NCBI GenBank assembly: GCA_963932465.1
Contig: OZ010792.1
Span: 186,219,377-186,283,376 of the forward strand
Source: Maratus speciosus
Taxonomy: Eukaryota > Arthropoda > Arachnida > Araneae > Salticidae
Direction of reading: 5' to 3'
Length of the DNA: 64,000 nt
The notes under the pieces are model-generated. The model did not search any database. It had not been told where the DNA came from and saw only the letters and a list, made by a program, of their open reading frames with translations. The translations under genes and the position numbers were made by a program. This document shows, piece by piece, positions 46,435 to 57,739 of this stretch (positions within the stretch are counted from its first letter, which is position 1; each line of letters opens with the position of its first letter).

Positions 46435-46522
46435 GTTACAAATAAGAATAAGGCCCAACAGGACAGGTTTTCACCTCGGCATTTCAAAACATTATCAACT
46501 TATCAGATTAAATGTCACATTG
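46435..46522 (+). CDS. Candidate exon, plus-strand host gene
   Basis: A strong acceptor (CTTTTTTTTCACCTCCAG) and a strong donor (ATTG|GTAAGG) enclose 88 bp. Frame 1 is open (TNKNKAQQDRFSPRHFKTL and onward) and ends 1 nt into a codon, which joins in frame to the candidate terminal exon at 47745. Frame 2 is also open. The Tc1 element ends about 180 bp upstream. The product is not recognised. Confidence 0.45.
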
Positions 46523-46599
46523 GTAAGGATGCAAATTTTTACTGTATTTGTAATTACCATATTATATTATTTCTGTTATCAATATCCCTTTTTTTCAAC

Positions 46600-46850
46600 T
46601 AATATGTAGCATTCAATGATGAATGAAGTATCATTGGATAGAATGTTTTGCCCACATCTGACATTGCATACTGAATTTAACCACTTCAACGGCTGCCCCG
46701 AGATAAGTCAGGGTGTAAAAGCACTGTTTCCCTATACCCATCGCCAGTGAAGTGGTTAAATAGCATGTAGCATACAACAATGAGCAAGACATCATTGGAT
46801 AGGATTTTTTGCCCACGTGTGACACTGCATACTGAATTTTCCTTATACTA
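46600..46850 (+). repeat. Local duplication around a piggyBac-type mini-MITE
   Basis: The sequence 'atgtagcattcaatgatgaatga' with 'ttggatagaatgttttgccc' and 'tgcatactgaattt' recurs about 165 bp later with some 15% change. The 75-bp MITE lies between the two copies and accounts for part of that interval. Confidence 0.6.
46681..46755. mobile_element. 75-bp piggyBac-type mini-MITE
   Basis: TTAA stands on both sides (46677-46680 and 46756-46759). The ends CCACTTCA and TGAAGTGG are perfect inverted repeats extending imperfectly to 14 bp. TTAA targets are characteristic of piggyBac elements. It is among the smallest transposon-like units in the window. Confidence 0.65.
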
Positions 46851-47077
46851 TTAATCATACATATTATTTCTGATGTCAACATTTTTTTATCCATGAACAT
46901 GCAAAATGCACAATGATGAATGAGGTATTTATATGAAAGACATAGAACTCTCACATTTTGTTAAAATAAGCTGTTTGATTAAAAAAATCACAGTTAATTA
47001 TAAATTAATGAAAAAGAAAGTAAATTCAAACATTGCCTCACATAGGTCTACTGTTTAACATTTAAAAAGCAAATTAA

Positions 47078-47692
47078 CCTCGAGCGCTGTTAGCGGATGT
47101 ATGTCGCTAGCGACAATGCTTCATTATAATATGAACTTTTGGACAAAAACTATGTTGGCTGTTCCAAATGTTTAGAATAAGATAGTTATATGTCATATGT
47201 GTTAATGAGTTTGTAAAAAAAAATTAATTAATTAAGATCAATTAAGTAGATTTAATTAAACCATGTAATTAACGTTTGCAAATTAGCATAACTAATGCTA
47301 ATACAAAATGATGACATAAAGCAAATACAAATACTACATCAAATGCATACAAAACAAAACTTATCATGGAAATATAGTTTCATAATCTACTCTTGGTGAT
47401 AGGCATCCAAATGGCTTTGATTACAAAGTCATGGAAAATATACGCAACCAGAACACATAAGCAGAGTATCCCTATACGGCTCTCTATACATACTGACTGG
47501 TTTTTATTTACATCTTTGTAGAAAAACGACAACACAACTGTAAGGGAACACATTTTCACACCTATTGCATGACATATGGGTTGTATGTCATTGTTGGAAA
47601 GGATCAAAATACTATGACGTACGCGGTACATCATAGCCAAAAATGACCAAAATAGCATGACATACACTGCGTACGTCATAGAGCGCAAGGGG
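47078..47692. mobile_element. 615-bp piggyBac-type nonautonomous element
   Basis: TTAA lies at 47074-47077 and 47693-47696. The ends CCTCGAGCGCTGTTAGCG and, in reverse complement, CCCCTTGCGCTCTATGACG are related and continue into 'tgtatgtc' on both sides. Such CCC-TTGCGCTC ends are common in piggyBac families. There is no transposase. The element lies between the two plus-strand candidate exons, in the presumed intron. Confidence 0.65.
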
Positions 47693-47744
47693 TTAATGCA
47701 TTAATTAAGTCTGTTCCTGTCTAATTTCCCCTCTTCAAATACAG

Positions 47745-47770
47745 GCAAAGCAGTAGTAGAACTAAAATGA
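47745..47770 (+). CDS. Candidate terminal coding exon, plus-strand host gene
   Basis: A good acceptor (TTTCCCCTCTTCAAATACAG) begins it. Joined to 46435-46522 in frame 1, it adds GKAVVELK and then TGA at 47768-47770. The phase agreement supports the pair but the coding part is only 26 bp. No clear AATAAA follows closely. Confidence 0.35.
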
Positions 47771-47964
47771 AGCAAATTAACCAAGAAAAACAGATTAAGA
47801 TACATTTTAATATTTATAAGATGTAAAGGGCTTCTTAGCTTATGATCTATATTACTACTACCAGTAAGTACATTTGAATTCTTAAAATCTCTCTATTCTA
47901 AAAAAAAGTAACTAATGCTGTCACCGCTGCCACTGGTTTTGAATTTTTTGTGACCAGGTCTTTT

Positions 47965-49073
47965 TTTCTTTGTTAATATTAAGAAAAATATTGCATACAA
48001 AAATATGAAAATCAGTGGTGTTATAGAGAAATGTTTGATAAACATGCTGATGCAGACAGTTTTCAAATCGAAGAATTATTTTAAGAGATATTTAATGTTA
48101 AAGTTGGTCAAAATCGTTCTATTAAAAAAGTTTTATAGGATCAAAAACTATATGTGGGAATTTAATCATTTTTAGATCATTTTATATATTAAAAATGCCC
48201 GGTGTGCAGACTGCATTTATTTTTTTAATTTGACTCATTTTTTGAAGTTTTATTTCTATTTTAAATTCAATTTTTCAGCATTTCGAGAGGCATTTTTTAC
48301 AACTTTTAGAAAAGGGTATTATTTTAAATTGTTGTCAAATTTAAAAACAGTGCAATGAATAATATTTCCTTCAAATTAAAAATTGTTTAAACGTGACTAT
48401 TATAAACAGAATAAAACTTTCAAATGAGAATTAAATGATTACGTATTAAAAGTAGGAAGATATTTATAATTACGTCATAAAAACTATATTTTCATGTGAA
48501 TTTTAAAAGAGAAAGAAAATTGTAAAATAATAAATCCATTAATATGCGTTAAAAGTGTACATGGAGGAGATTATGTCATATTTAAAATTGCCAAACAGTT
48601 TAAATTTCAAAATATATTTGCGTGAGACATTTATTTGATATTTTGAGATAATCTTTTTAAACCAACATTGTTGAGAATTCTACGATAGCGCAAATAATAT
48701 TTCCTTTCTAACAACAAAAATGTTTTCACATGATTATTAAAATGAGAAAGAAAACTTTGGTGAAAATTACGTCAGATTTAAAGCAATGCATTTAAAATGT
48801 CTTATTTAAAAAAACTTATGAAAATACCAAGAGACAAAGACTCTGGTTACTTAATTCATTTTATAGTTATTAGCTTATTTTTACATGTTTCACTGATCTG
48901 ATTTAATAAAAGACAAAACCAGCCCGTTAGCAGGGAGATTGCCACTGTTATTTTAATTATAATTCATTCTTCCAAAATGTTTTTTAAAGCTGATCAAATT
49001 AGCGTGCTTTTAGAGTTTGCGATGTCTGAACGGGGGTTGGCGAGCATAGCTCGTAGGGGGCAGAGCTTTCTAG
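47965..49073 (+). mobile_element. Helitron fragment, relative of 19145-20143
   Basis: From about 47990 ('gcatacaaaaatatgaaaatca') it follows the Helitron at 19145-20143 with many changes. It ends GAGCATAGCTCGTAGGGGGCAGAGCTTTCTAG followed by T. The terminal hairpin has decayed on one side (GCCCCC to GCTTTC). The typical TC start is missing, so the 5' end is truncated or unrecognisable. Confidence 0.65.
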
Positions 49074-49283
49074 TTTTGGTTAAATTTAAAAAAATTAAAT
49101 TAAAAAGATATTTTACAAAACATCTAAAATGCATAATTTAATTAAAAACATAAACTTGACATACCTGCATCATAATGATCACATTTTTACAATGACAACA
49201 TTTTTGTTTTTTAAACAACATGACATGCAAATCAATAATAATAATAAAAAAAAAAGCTGAAAGCAAATGTTTGACATATATAC

Positions 49284-49395
49284 CTGCTTGTTCTTGAGGT
49301 AATGGAGATTTAAAATGAGGACAGCTCTTTTTATTCTTTAAAACAGAATGTGAAGTATCTTGATGGTTGAAATTATTTAAGCTCTGAAGTATTGC
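49284..49395 (-). CDS. Candidate internal exon, minus-strand host gene
   Basis: The acceptor ATCATTTTAG and donor AAGCAG|GTATAT bound 112 bp. Starting on a codon boundary it is open for 37 codons and ends with 1 extra nt. It encodes AILQSLNNFNHQDTSHSVLK and continues to PLPQEQA, rich in polar residues. It is in phase with both the upstream (50282-50351) and downstream (42179-42237) candidates. Confidence 0.5.
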
Positions 49396-49459
49396 CTAAA
49401 ATGATCAAATAACAATGATCAATTAAAAAGAATTTCCTACAAGGGAATTTTACTTACAA

Positions 49460-49609
49460 ATGTACACCTACACCATCATTACTGAAAGTGGTGAAGATGG
49501 GGAGGACAATTATGACACAGATGAGTGTGAAGCAATAGTTTCTCTCCTAAGTGCAGTTGTTTTGAATTTCAGAATAATACTTCAAATAAAAATCTTAAAA
49601 GCAAAGTGA
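49460..49609 (+). other. Short open frame of 49 codons, uncertain
   Basis: ATG to TGA with an acidic stretch ESGEDGEDNYDTDECE. On the other strand the same DNA has a consensus donor (CATTT|GTAAGT) after a hydrophobic open stretch. Neither reading fits the phases of the neighbouring candidate exons. It may be part of an unrecognised exon or chance. Confidence 0.2.
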
Positions 49610-50281
49610 GCAAGGGATAGTTCAGTGCAGTAAGCTTAATTAGATGAAGAATATCAGTGTGTAATGAAAAGGAATCTAAAAAGTTTAGAATAAAAAACCT
49701 TTTTTTACTATCTGATTATGATAATAAATAAATGGTTAGAGTGATTTCTTTACCTTCTTTTCTTATTTAGTTAGTTACTCATATAAAACATCACAAAGAT
49801 AAAATAAGACTATGCCATAATAATCTAATTTCATACTTTAATTAATGAATTGAAAAATACATGTAAGATAATTTAGCTGTTTTTAGTAATTTAATTAAAC
49901 TTTCATACAGACTCTTTACAGGGGATAAATTAATAGAGCTTGAACTTGCATACTGTGAAAATTTGGTTGAAACAAGAAAAGATACCAGTCCTTTCATCCT
50001 CATTATAACTGAATTTTACTTTAATGAAAGTTATTTTTAGAAAAATTAAATTTCATATTTATTCCAGAATATGATCACTTGACTTCTGATATAAAATAAA
50101 ATTCATAATACTTATACATATGGAAAAGTGCATCACTGTTGGACAAGATGTAAGAATTTAACAGCACAGTAATTTTATTTAAGAAGTAATATTAAGAAAT
50201 AATTAAGTAATTAAGTAATGAGTAATTAAGTAATAAAGTAATTAAGAAGTGATGTTATTTAAGAAGTAATAGAAGAATTAC

Positions 50282-50351
50282 CATGTTTTCTTTTTCAGCT
50301 TGTAAGAAACTATCTTCAACAAGTTTTTTTATTCTAACTTCAGACTCAAAG
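50282..50351 (-). CDS. Candidate internal exon, minus-strand host gene
   Basis: Acceptor AATGTAG, 70 bp, donor AACATG|GTAATT. One nt of a split codon, then FESEVRIKKLVEDSFLQAEK and ENM. The composition is charged with regularly spaced hydrophobics, compatible with a coiled coil. It ends on a codon boundary and joins in phase to 49284-49395. It needs a preceding exon ending 2 nt into a codon; a GTGAGT donor near 50643 could belong to one. Confidence 0.5.
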
Positions 50352-51843
50352 CTACATTAAGAAACATACATATCAATTAACAAAGAAAAACCCTTAAATT
50401 AGGTAAAATGAACATTTAACAAATGTGAAATCAAAATTTCTGTTAATTAAACTTCCATTGGGTCTAATATAAGTCCTAATACATTCTGTCACTTAGTATT
50501 TAAGGTTGTGTTCATAATAAATAACCTAGGTAACACAAACAACTTAGGCAAAACCCAAAGCATTCAAGGATGTCATCATGTGGTCTGGGTTACCAAGCCT
50601 CAATAATCACAACCAGCAAATTTCTCATTTAGAGTTCACTCACTTGGTCCACAGAATTGTAGGTGATTTGATTATGTGGTAGGCTTTTTGTTGAGTTGTA
50701 GGGTTTTACTTGTTTAATTTTAATTGATAAAATAATCACAACTTTAACAACTCAATCAGAGGTCTAAAAGTTTTTAACTTTTTAACATTCAAAAATGGTT
50801 TTTAAACTTTTATGCTTCCTATTTATTGCCCAGTATACAAAATTACAGTTGTGGAGTATGATTTATATCTCTGTCTTAATAATACATTTGTTGGTGGCAA
50901 GCTGGCACGTATAAAAATCTGTACTGTTGTATAAAACAATGTAAAATAAATTTTGATTTGCTATAATAATGCATAACTGCATTATGGATACATAAATAGT
51001 AATAATTAAATAGTACTACTATAAATTAATAGAATTATAATTATATTAATACAATAAAATTTTAAATAATAATTAAATCCACAATGACACAAGTACACTG
51101 TAACTAGTTCTTTCGCCAGCCTAGTTTTACTCATTTACTCAAGAAAGCATTCTTTCAGATAATTTCTAATCCATTTTATCCCATACAACACTCTCCATAA
51201 AACAAATAATGTCCTTTCAGGTTATGGGTTTAATGCAGGCAACATATTGTGAACACAGACAACGAAATCGGGTCATAATATATTGGAAAATTTTAATGTG
51301 ATGGAGAATTAATAAAACTTTTGGCATAAATCAGGACATTTACAATATTTGCGTTTCTTTATGTAAAAATAGCATGTACATTTATGGAAATGTAAAAGAT
51401 TCTTTAAAAAAATTCTGCAAGCTATTAGTTTACATCATGCAGGGTTTTCAGCTAAATTTAACACAACTTTCAGCAAACTTGACAAAGTGCAGTAGAAACA
51501 ATATACTGAAATAAATTAGAATATAAATATATTAAATATTTGATTAAATATGAACATTTAAAAGAAATAATTTTTAATTCTGTATGTGTGAAAGCTAGCA
51601 ATTTTTTTTCTCATAATTTATTAGTCAGCTATATACGGCTACTCATATAAAAAAGCCAGTTGAATATTGTGAAAATTCATAAAGATATCAGCAATATAGG
51701 GAGCTGAATTCAGTTGCTTTCTAAAAGTACTGGATGATATGGGTTTTCTACAAATTGTCATTTTTTATTTTTTATATTGTCATTTTTCATTGATTTTTTA
51801 GTTCTTGGAACAGATCTCAGAACGAGCCCATTCCAACAAAAAA

Positions 51844-53688
51844 CTAGTTGGATGTGCCAATCCCAAAACTTTCTTCTATTTTATACATCTTAATATTTCA
51901 AAACCTAGTTACACATGTTAATACTTCAATATTATTAGTTCAATACTATACCAACTTTGATTTTCATCTTAAATTTCTGCTCAAGTCAATTAAACGGACT
52001 AAAAACGAGTTAATCTATATCATGATATTTGTTAAAATTATTAATTTTTCCTTATTCTGTCGTTGTCAGCTGTTTGCGAATAGCCGGCATAGCAGGAAGC
52101 GAGTTCCTGCCGCTGCATGATCCGCCGATGCACAATAGAACTACGAAAAATCAAGAAAAGTATACAAAAATCGCTAACACGGAGCCCCTTTACTGCGCAA
52201 TATTTCCAAATTCAAGGAGAACCTGTTGGCCAAAGCCAAAAACAAGCACAAACATTTTGGTTCAATTGTATGCATAATTTTATACGCTGTTCGATGGTAC
52301 AATAATGAAAATGGCACAGAGATCAGAATTATAGCGCCCCCTTCTTTCGGAATTTTTTCAAGTTCAGGGAGGAATTATTTGCCATAGCCAGAAACATGCA
52401 CAAAAAATTTGGTTCAATTATATGGATAACTTCATACACTTTTCGATGGTACAATAATGAAAATGGTACAGACATCGCAATTATAGTGCCCCCTTCCGGC
52501 AGAATTTTTCCAAATTCAGGGAGGACCTTCGTGACATGACCAAAAATAAACACATAAAATTTGGTTCAATTCTATGCATAACTTCATACACTTTTCGGTG
52601 GTACAATATTCAAAATGGCACAAAAATTGTACAAAAATCGCTGTTACAGCGCCCTCTATGAGCGATTTTTTTACAAATTAAGGGAGGACCTCCTTGCCAT
52701 AGCCAAGAACTTAAAAATTTTTCTTGGTTCAATTCTATGCATAACTTCATACACTTTTGGACGGTACAATATTCAAAATCGCTATTACAGCGCCCCCTAC
52801 CGGCGAATTTTTCCCAAATTCAGGGAGGACCTGCTTGCCATAGCCAAAAACTTAAAATAAAAATTTGGTTCAATTGTATGCGTAACTTCATACACTTTTC
52901 GATGGTACAATATTCAAAATCGCACAAAAAACGCATTTACAGCGCCCCCTACCGGCGAATTTTTTCCAAATTCAGGGAGGACCTGTTTGTCATATCCAAA
53001 AACATGCACAAAAATTTGGTTCAATTATATGGATAACTTCATACACTTTTGGACGGTACAATATTCAAAATCGCACAAAAATCGCTATTACAGCGCCCCC
53101 TACCGGCGAATTTTTCCCAAATTCAGGGAGGACCTGCTTGCCATAGCCAAAAACTTAAAATAAAAATTTGGTTCAATTCTATGCGTAACTTCATACACTT
53201 TTCGATGGTACAATATTCAAAATCGCACAAAAAACGCATTTACAGCGCCCCCTACCGGCGAATTTTTTCCAAATTCAGGGAGGACCTGCTTGTCATATCC
53301 AAAAACTTAAACTAAAAATTTGGTTCAATTCTATGCATAACTCCATACACTTTTGGATGGTACAATATTCAAAATCGCACAAAAATTGTTATATCAGCGC
53401 CCCCTACCAGCGAATTTTTTCCAAATTCCGGGAGGACCTGCTTGCCATAGCCAAAAACTTATAATAAAATTTTGGTTTAATTCTATACATAACTTCATAC
53501 ACTTTTTGGTGGTATAATGGCGACAGACAGACGGACAGACGGACGGACGGACACACAGACAGACAGACATTTTCTATAAACATGTTTTTTGAAATCTCTG
53601 ACCCCTAAAACATGCAAATCCGTCGAAAACCGGAAGTCGAAAAAAATTTCGATTACAATACTTTCTTCTATTGAAGATAGAAGAAAGT
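51844..53688 (-). mobile_element. HINE-A1, Helentron-type element with ~152-bp monomers
   Basis: On the minus strand it starts with the 29-bp hairpin ACTTTCTTCTA-TCTTCAA-TAGAAGAAAGT (53688 inward). A conserved block then leads to a GTCT/CCGT microsatellite and about eight tandem monomers of roughly 152 bp, each with 'gtatgaagttatgcatagaatt', 'caggtcctccctgaatttgg' and a GTAGGGGGCGCTG-type core. The 3' domain ends in a hairpin and CTAG. T flanks both ends. It lies 37 bp from the donor of candidate exon 53725-53820, inside the presumed intron. It has no coding capacity; the many frames through it are repeat by-products. Confidence 0.85.
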
Positions 53689-53724
53689 AAGAAAAAAGAA
53701 TTATCAAAAGCAAAGCATACTTAC

Positions 53725-53820
53725 AAAATCTACGCAAGGACAGATGTCACGTACAGACTTCTTTATTGGAAGTCGGTTAATAAAAAACAGCAATTTATGG
53801 AGAATTTCCTTAGCATTTAA
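53725..53820 (-). CDS. Candidate exon 2, minus-strand host gene
   Basis: The donor is consensus (GATTTT|GTAAGTATG). The proposed acceptor, ACTAAAAGTAG, has a branch-like TTACTAA just before it. The 96 bp form exactly 32 codons in a single open frame: LNAKEILHKLLFFINRLP, then IKKSVRDICPCVDF. It is amphipathic and protein-like, and in phase with the proposed first exon (59943-59972). The next known exon (50282-50351) needs a different phase, so at least one exon between them is missing or hidden. Confidence 0.5.
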
Positions 53821-54584
53821 CTACTTTTAGTAAGCAGCAGACATTCAGCTCATTATATCACATACATCTTTTTTTAATTTTCACAATACAGTACAAAGTG
53901 GTCTCAAATCTAGATGCCTGAAATTCAAAATTCTCTAAATTCTTGTTGTTTTACTAACGGCTTTTCTGAAAAAGTGCAGCAAAATTTTAAAAATAGCTAG
54001 AAATTTAAAATTTTCTACAAAATTTAGTACAGCATTAGGCTAAAAGATTGAAACTGAATTCTTTTTATAAATGTAAAAAACGCATGAAAAAACCCTACAA
54101 AATGCATAAAAGATTCACGAAAAATACAAAAACTGCTGTAGGAATTCCAAATCAACTTTATTGAAAAGATGACAATATTTATCAGACTTGTATAAAACCA
54201 AAAACTTTCTGCGCACATAAAAATTGAGTCAAAAACTTTCTGCAAATTAATTTCATGTTTAATAAAATAACGTGTTATATTACTTTGACGGTATGAATTT
54301 TAAGCAGTAGTTTTAAAATAATTACCATTTAATTTAAAAATTTATTAATATTATCTACAGAATAATTATGTTGGCTATAAAAATAATAAAGTTAAAAATC
54401 CATGATAAGAAGGGGTGAATTCTTATCAGTTATTTTATCAATGATTTTAGAAACAGCCCAATCCTTAATATGAGACCTCTTCTCCCAAAATGCCAGTCAC
54501 TCTGTTCACAGAAATAATGGACATTGCTTCTGAAACAACTGAATCACATTTTGTAAGATAAGGTCCATTCATAGGAGTTTTTAT

Positions 54585-55260
54585 TGCGGCCCTTTGACGA
54601 AATTTGCATTTTTTTTGCAATCTTTTGACGAAATTCAACTTTTTTCGCAGCGTTTTGACAAAATTCGCATTTTTTTTTTCGCGATCCTTTGACGAAATTA
54701 GTTTTTTTCTACGGTTCTTAGACGAAATTTGCAATTTTTTCGCGATCCTTTGACAGAATTAGTGCTTTTCCGCTATGCTTTTACGAAATTCGTTTTTTTC
54801 CTCCACTTTTTGGATGAAATTTGCTTTTTTCTGCGATTGTTTGATGAAATTCGCTTTTTTTTTTGCGATTCTTTGATGAAATTCGCGTTTTTTATGTGGC
54901 CTTTTACGAAATTTATGTTTCTTTCGCGATCCTTTAACGAAACTAGTTTTTTTCCGCGATTCTTTTACGAAATTTGCGGGGGGTTTTTTCGCGATCCTTT
55001 GACAAAATTCACGCTTTTTCTGCTATGCTTTTACGAAATTCGTTTTTTTTTCCTGCGCTTCTTTGACGTAACTTGCGTTTTTTCTGCAATTCTTTGACTA
55101 AATTATTTTTTTTTCCACGATTCTTTAAAGAAATTCGCGCTTTTTCCGCGGTCTTTTGACGAAATTCGAGTTTTTCCGCGATGTTTTGACAAAATTGGTT
55201 ATTTTTTCTGCGAAAGATTGACGAAATTGGTTGATTTTTGGCGATCATTTGTTGAAATCT
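54585..55260 (+). repeat. Minisatellite 'cgcgatcctttgacgaaatt' (~33-bp unit)
   Basis: About twenty imperfect units with 'cgcgatyctttgacgaaattcg' and T runs. It matches the array inside the pogo-type element at 9600-10080 and lies directly downstream of the truncated pogo transposase. Lys/Phe-rich open frames on both strands are by-products of the repeat. Confidence 0.75.
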
Positions 55261-55420
55261 GCAATATATTTCAGTGATATTTTTTTATATCTGAACTTTC
55301 AGACTGATTTCCGATTTTTTTAAATTTTCGGAACCTAATGTCTTAAAATTTCAGAAAATTCGGAACAGAATCACCCCTGGCAAACAATAAATAAAACGTA
55401 CATAAAATTGGGGAACATTT

Positions 55421-56342
55421 TTAATTTTTCGGTATTAAAAAAAAAAAAAATACAAGAACAAAAATTGCGTTTTTTTTTTCTAAAAAATTTTTCGCAAAGT
55501 TCCGAATTTTGCAGAAATATTTCCGCGCACGGCGTGCATCTATATTATACAACTCTGTCCATCGCCTCACTTCAGCTTCAAACAACTCGGATATCATCCA
55601 AGCCTTTCGACTGTGTTGGTAGTAGACTGGAAGCATTTTAACGTTTTTAAAACATCTTGGACATTTAGACTTTCCAATCACGGTCAAGGTTTTTTTCTCT
55701 GTTCCAGTTATGTTTCCGCAAACAAGAACTGTAATTTTTTCTTCCGACAACTTCCCACATGAACACTTTTCGTTCTTAAATGATGAAAGAGTTTTGTCGG
55801 GAGTAAGCTTAAAAAAGAGGTCTGTCTCATCTGCGTTGAAAATGTCATTGTCTGCGTAGCCTTGACGAACTTCTGGCCATACATCGCTTATCCAATCCTG
55901 AACACACTTATCGTCGACACTTTTTTCTTCACTACATACCTTGTGAAACGCTATGTTGTGATGCACCTTAAATCGATTTATCCAACCGTTGAAGCAAACA
56001 AAATTTGCATGCCCAAGCAACTTGGCAAGCTGTTCTGCTTTTGTCATCAACATTGGACCACTGATTGGTAAGTTCATAGTTCTTTGCTGTTTAAACCATT
56101 TTAGCAATGCCCCATCAAGGTCTTCCTTATCCGGCTTCCTCATTCTCTTAACATTCTTGCCATTTTTTTAAAGCACTTAAAATGTTCTTTTTGTTTTTCC
56201 TGATAGAGCACACAGTTGAATTTAATAAACCAAATTCTCGACAAACTTCAGCTTTCTTCTTCCCTTTATTGAATGCACTAATAATGTTAATGTTATCTAC
56301 CAAAGAAAGAACTTTTCTTTTTACGGATGAAATAACGATCAA
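55421..56342 (-). pseudogene. Pogo/Tigger-type transposase pseudogene
   Basis: The N-terminal psq-type helix-turn-helix (NIISAFNKGKKKAEVCREFG ... STVCSIRKNK) is at 56342-56148. A frameshift in a T run near 56160 separates it from the CENP-B-type second DNA-binding domain (GPMLMTKAEQLAKLLG ... GWINRFKVHHNI). The start of the catalytic domain follows, with the first Asp in FNADETDLFFKLTPDKTL and a later block IGKSKCPRCFKNV. The frame degenerates just after AWMISELFEAEVRRW, before the second catalytic Asp, and meets low-complexity DNA. Family members are about 500 residues; here roughly 270 are recognisable. It is inactive. Confidence 0.85.
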
Positions 56343-56719
56343 AGTTTCTCACTTAAAGCACGAGAGAACTGAAAACCAAATGAATGATGTTACTGTCAGG
56401 TCAGAATCGTTATACTCTTTTATAATTTTTTTGGCAAAGCAACAAGTGTCATTCGATTTCTCCCTGTTTCTCTACCTTATCTAATCTAACTGGTCTTCTA
56501 CGCTATTTGTTTAGACAGACAAGGAACAGAAGTTTCACCCTGTTCACTGCCACCCCTCCCCCCTCCAGAGTTATTTCCTGAATAAGACTGCAGGACATGT
56601 CCGAAAAATTGCATATAGGTGTAAACTTGAGCCAGCTGTAATTTCAATGCCTCCCATCTGTGACGAATTGGATTTCCTTGTTGTGAAAAAAAAATTATAC
56701 TGCCCCATTTTCTGAGAAT

Positions 56720-56896
56720 AAATATATTAGTTTATGTATATTTTTGATGCAATAACCGGGGTCGCCGTTTAAATTATGTCGTAATTTCCAAGTTACCATA
56801 ACATGGATGTCTATGGGAGTTTCGTGGGGACTGCCGAATTTGACGTTATAACCGATTTAACACTATAACCGAGGACTCTATTACCAGGTTCGACTG
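56720..56896 (-). mobile_element. 5' end region of a pogo/Tigger element
   Basis: On the minus strand, CAGTCGAACCTGGTAATAGAG begins after a TA at 56897-56898 and is followed by 'cggttatagtgttaaatcgg', the style of Tigger-type TIRs. It is upstream of the transposase pseudogene and in the same orientation. I found no matching inverted end near 54.5 kb, so the far end is lost or changed. Confidence 0.6.
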
Positions 56897-56985
56897 TACT
56901 TTTATATTAAAGTTCAATCCCAATTAAATTAATATCAAAGGTATGGTAAATCATATTAGAATCTTGAATGAATGAATACTTAGAA

Positions 56986-57350
56986 CAGGGGTTGGCAAGT
57001 AATTTTAAGTGGGGTCCGAATACTTTTGAAAAATTTTATCGAGATCTGAAGAAAAAAAACCACATGAGTAATGTAAGTACTTATTACTTTAAAATTTTTA
57101 TTTTTACATGCATATAATAATAATAATATAAAATAGAAAAGTCAGGTATTCGTTCTGAAAAATTACTACATACACAGATATACGTTCTGAAAATTTGTAC
57201 ATACACATAAAAAATAGAAAAGGCAAGTATTTGTTGAAAAATTAATGCGAAATATTACACTTGCTGTCTTGAGCCAGTTTGTTATAGTTTGGTTCCCGCG
57301 GTGAACAGCTAATGTTAAAAGGGTGTTCAAGGTGAGCACCCATTAATCTC
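56986..57350. mobile_element. Possible hAT left end (CAGGGGTTGGCAAG)
   Basis: CAGGGGTTGGCAAGTAATTTT resembles the common hAT terminus CAGGGGTNGGCAA, followed by 'gtggggtccgaat'. No inverted partner was found in the window, so only a one-sided remnant can be claimed. The right limit is approximate. Confidence 0.35.
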
Positions 57351-57355
57351 GAACT

Positions 57356-57480
57356 AGAGATGCAACGATTATTCAGACATAGCGTAATAATTGGCCCATG
57401 CGGCCTATCTGCCGAATATTCGGCTTTGGCCAATTATCAAGTCCATTATTCGGCCTTGGCCGAATAATACTGTAAAAATT
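57356..57480. repeat. ATTCGGCC palindrome cluster
   Basis: 'agagatgcaacgattattc' is followed by repeated ATTCGGC/GGCCGAAT words, including ATTATTCGGCC-TT-GGCCGAATAAT (57445-57468), a palindrome with 11-bp arms. It resembles the subterminal repeat of a DNA transposon, but the family is not determined. Confidence 0.45.
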
Positions 57481-57724
57481 GTTTTTATATTTACACGGTA
57501 AAACTTTTTAATTTGACAATTTATATTCATCATGTATAATGAAAATTTTATTTGAAATTAACAAACACTTTTTTTTCTCTAACTTTCATACCCTAATGGG
57601 TTTTATCTACCCATTTTTATATAAGACGGTCATTTAGGAACCATGTTAAAACTTTTATGCTGTATTTATAAGTACAAAAGTATGTGTAATTGTTAGGGAA
57701 TTGCTCTTTTGTTTCAAGAACATT

Positions 57725-57739
57725 CCACCAGATGGCAGC
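57725..57739 (+). promoter_or_regulatory. Perfect CTCF-consensus-like site
   Basis: CCACCAGATGGCAGC fits the CTCF consensus CCASYAGRKGGCRS at every position. It lies outside the HINE arrays in apparently non-repetitive DNA. One match in 64 kb can occur by chance, so binding is unproven. Confidence 0.4.

Noticed and set aside
43374..46522. Joining plus-strand segments 43374-43482 and 46435-46522 as one gene
   Set aside because: It works only with a donor that overlaps a stop codon and in the frame that conflicts with the 47745 terminal exon; left as separate weak candidates.
52029..53315. Open frames with repeated 'YSAPYRRIF' and 'SQKLKIKIW' words
   Set aside because: They follow the 152-bp HINE monomer in frame; repeated identically in every array and on both strands, so not genes.
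54729..55248. Phe- and Lys-rich open frames on both strands
   Set aside because: They are translations of the ~33-bp T-rich minisatellite; the period explains the repeated EIRFF and KNRGKK words.
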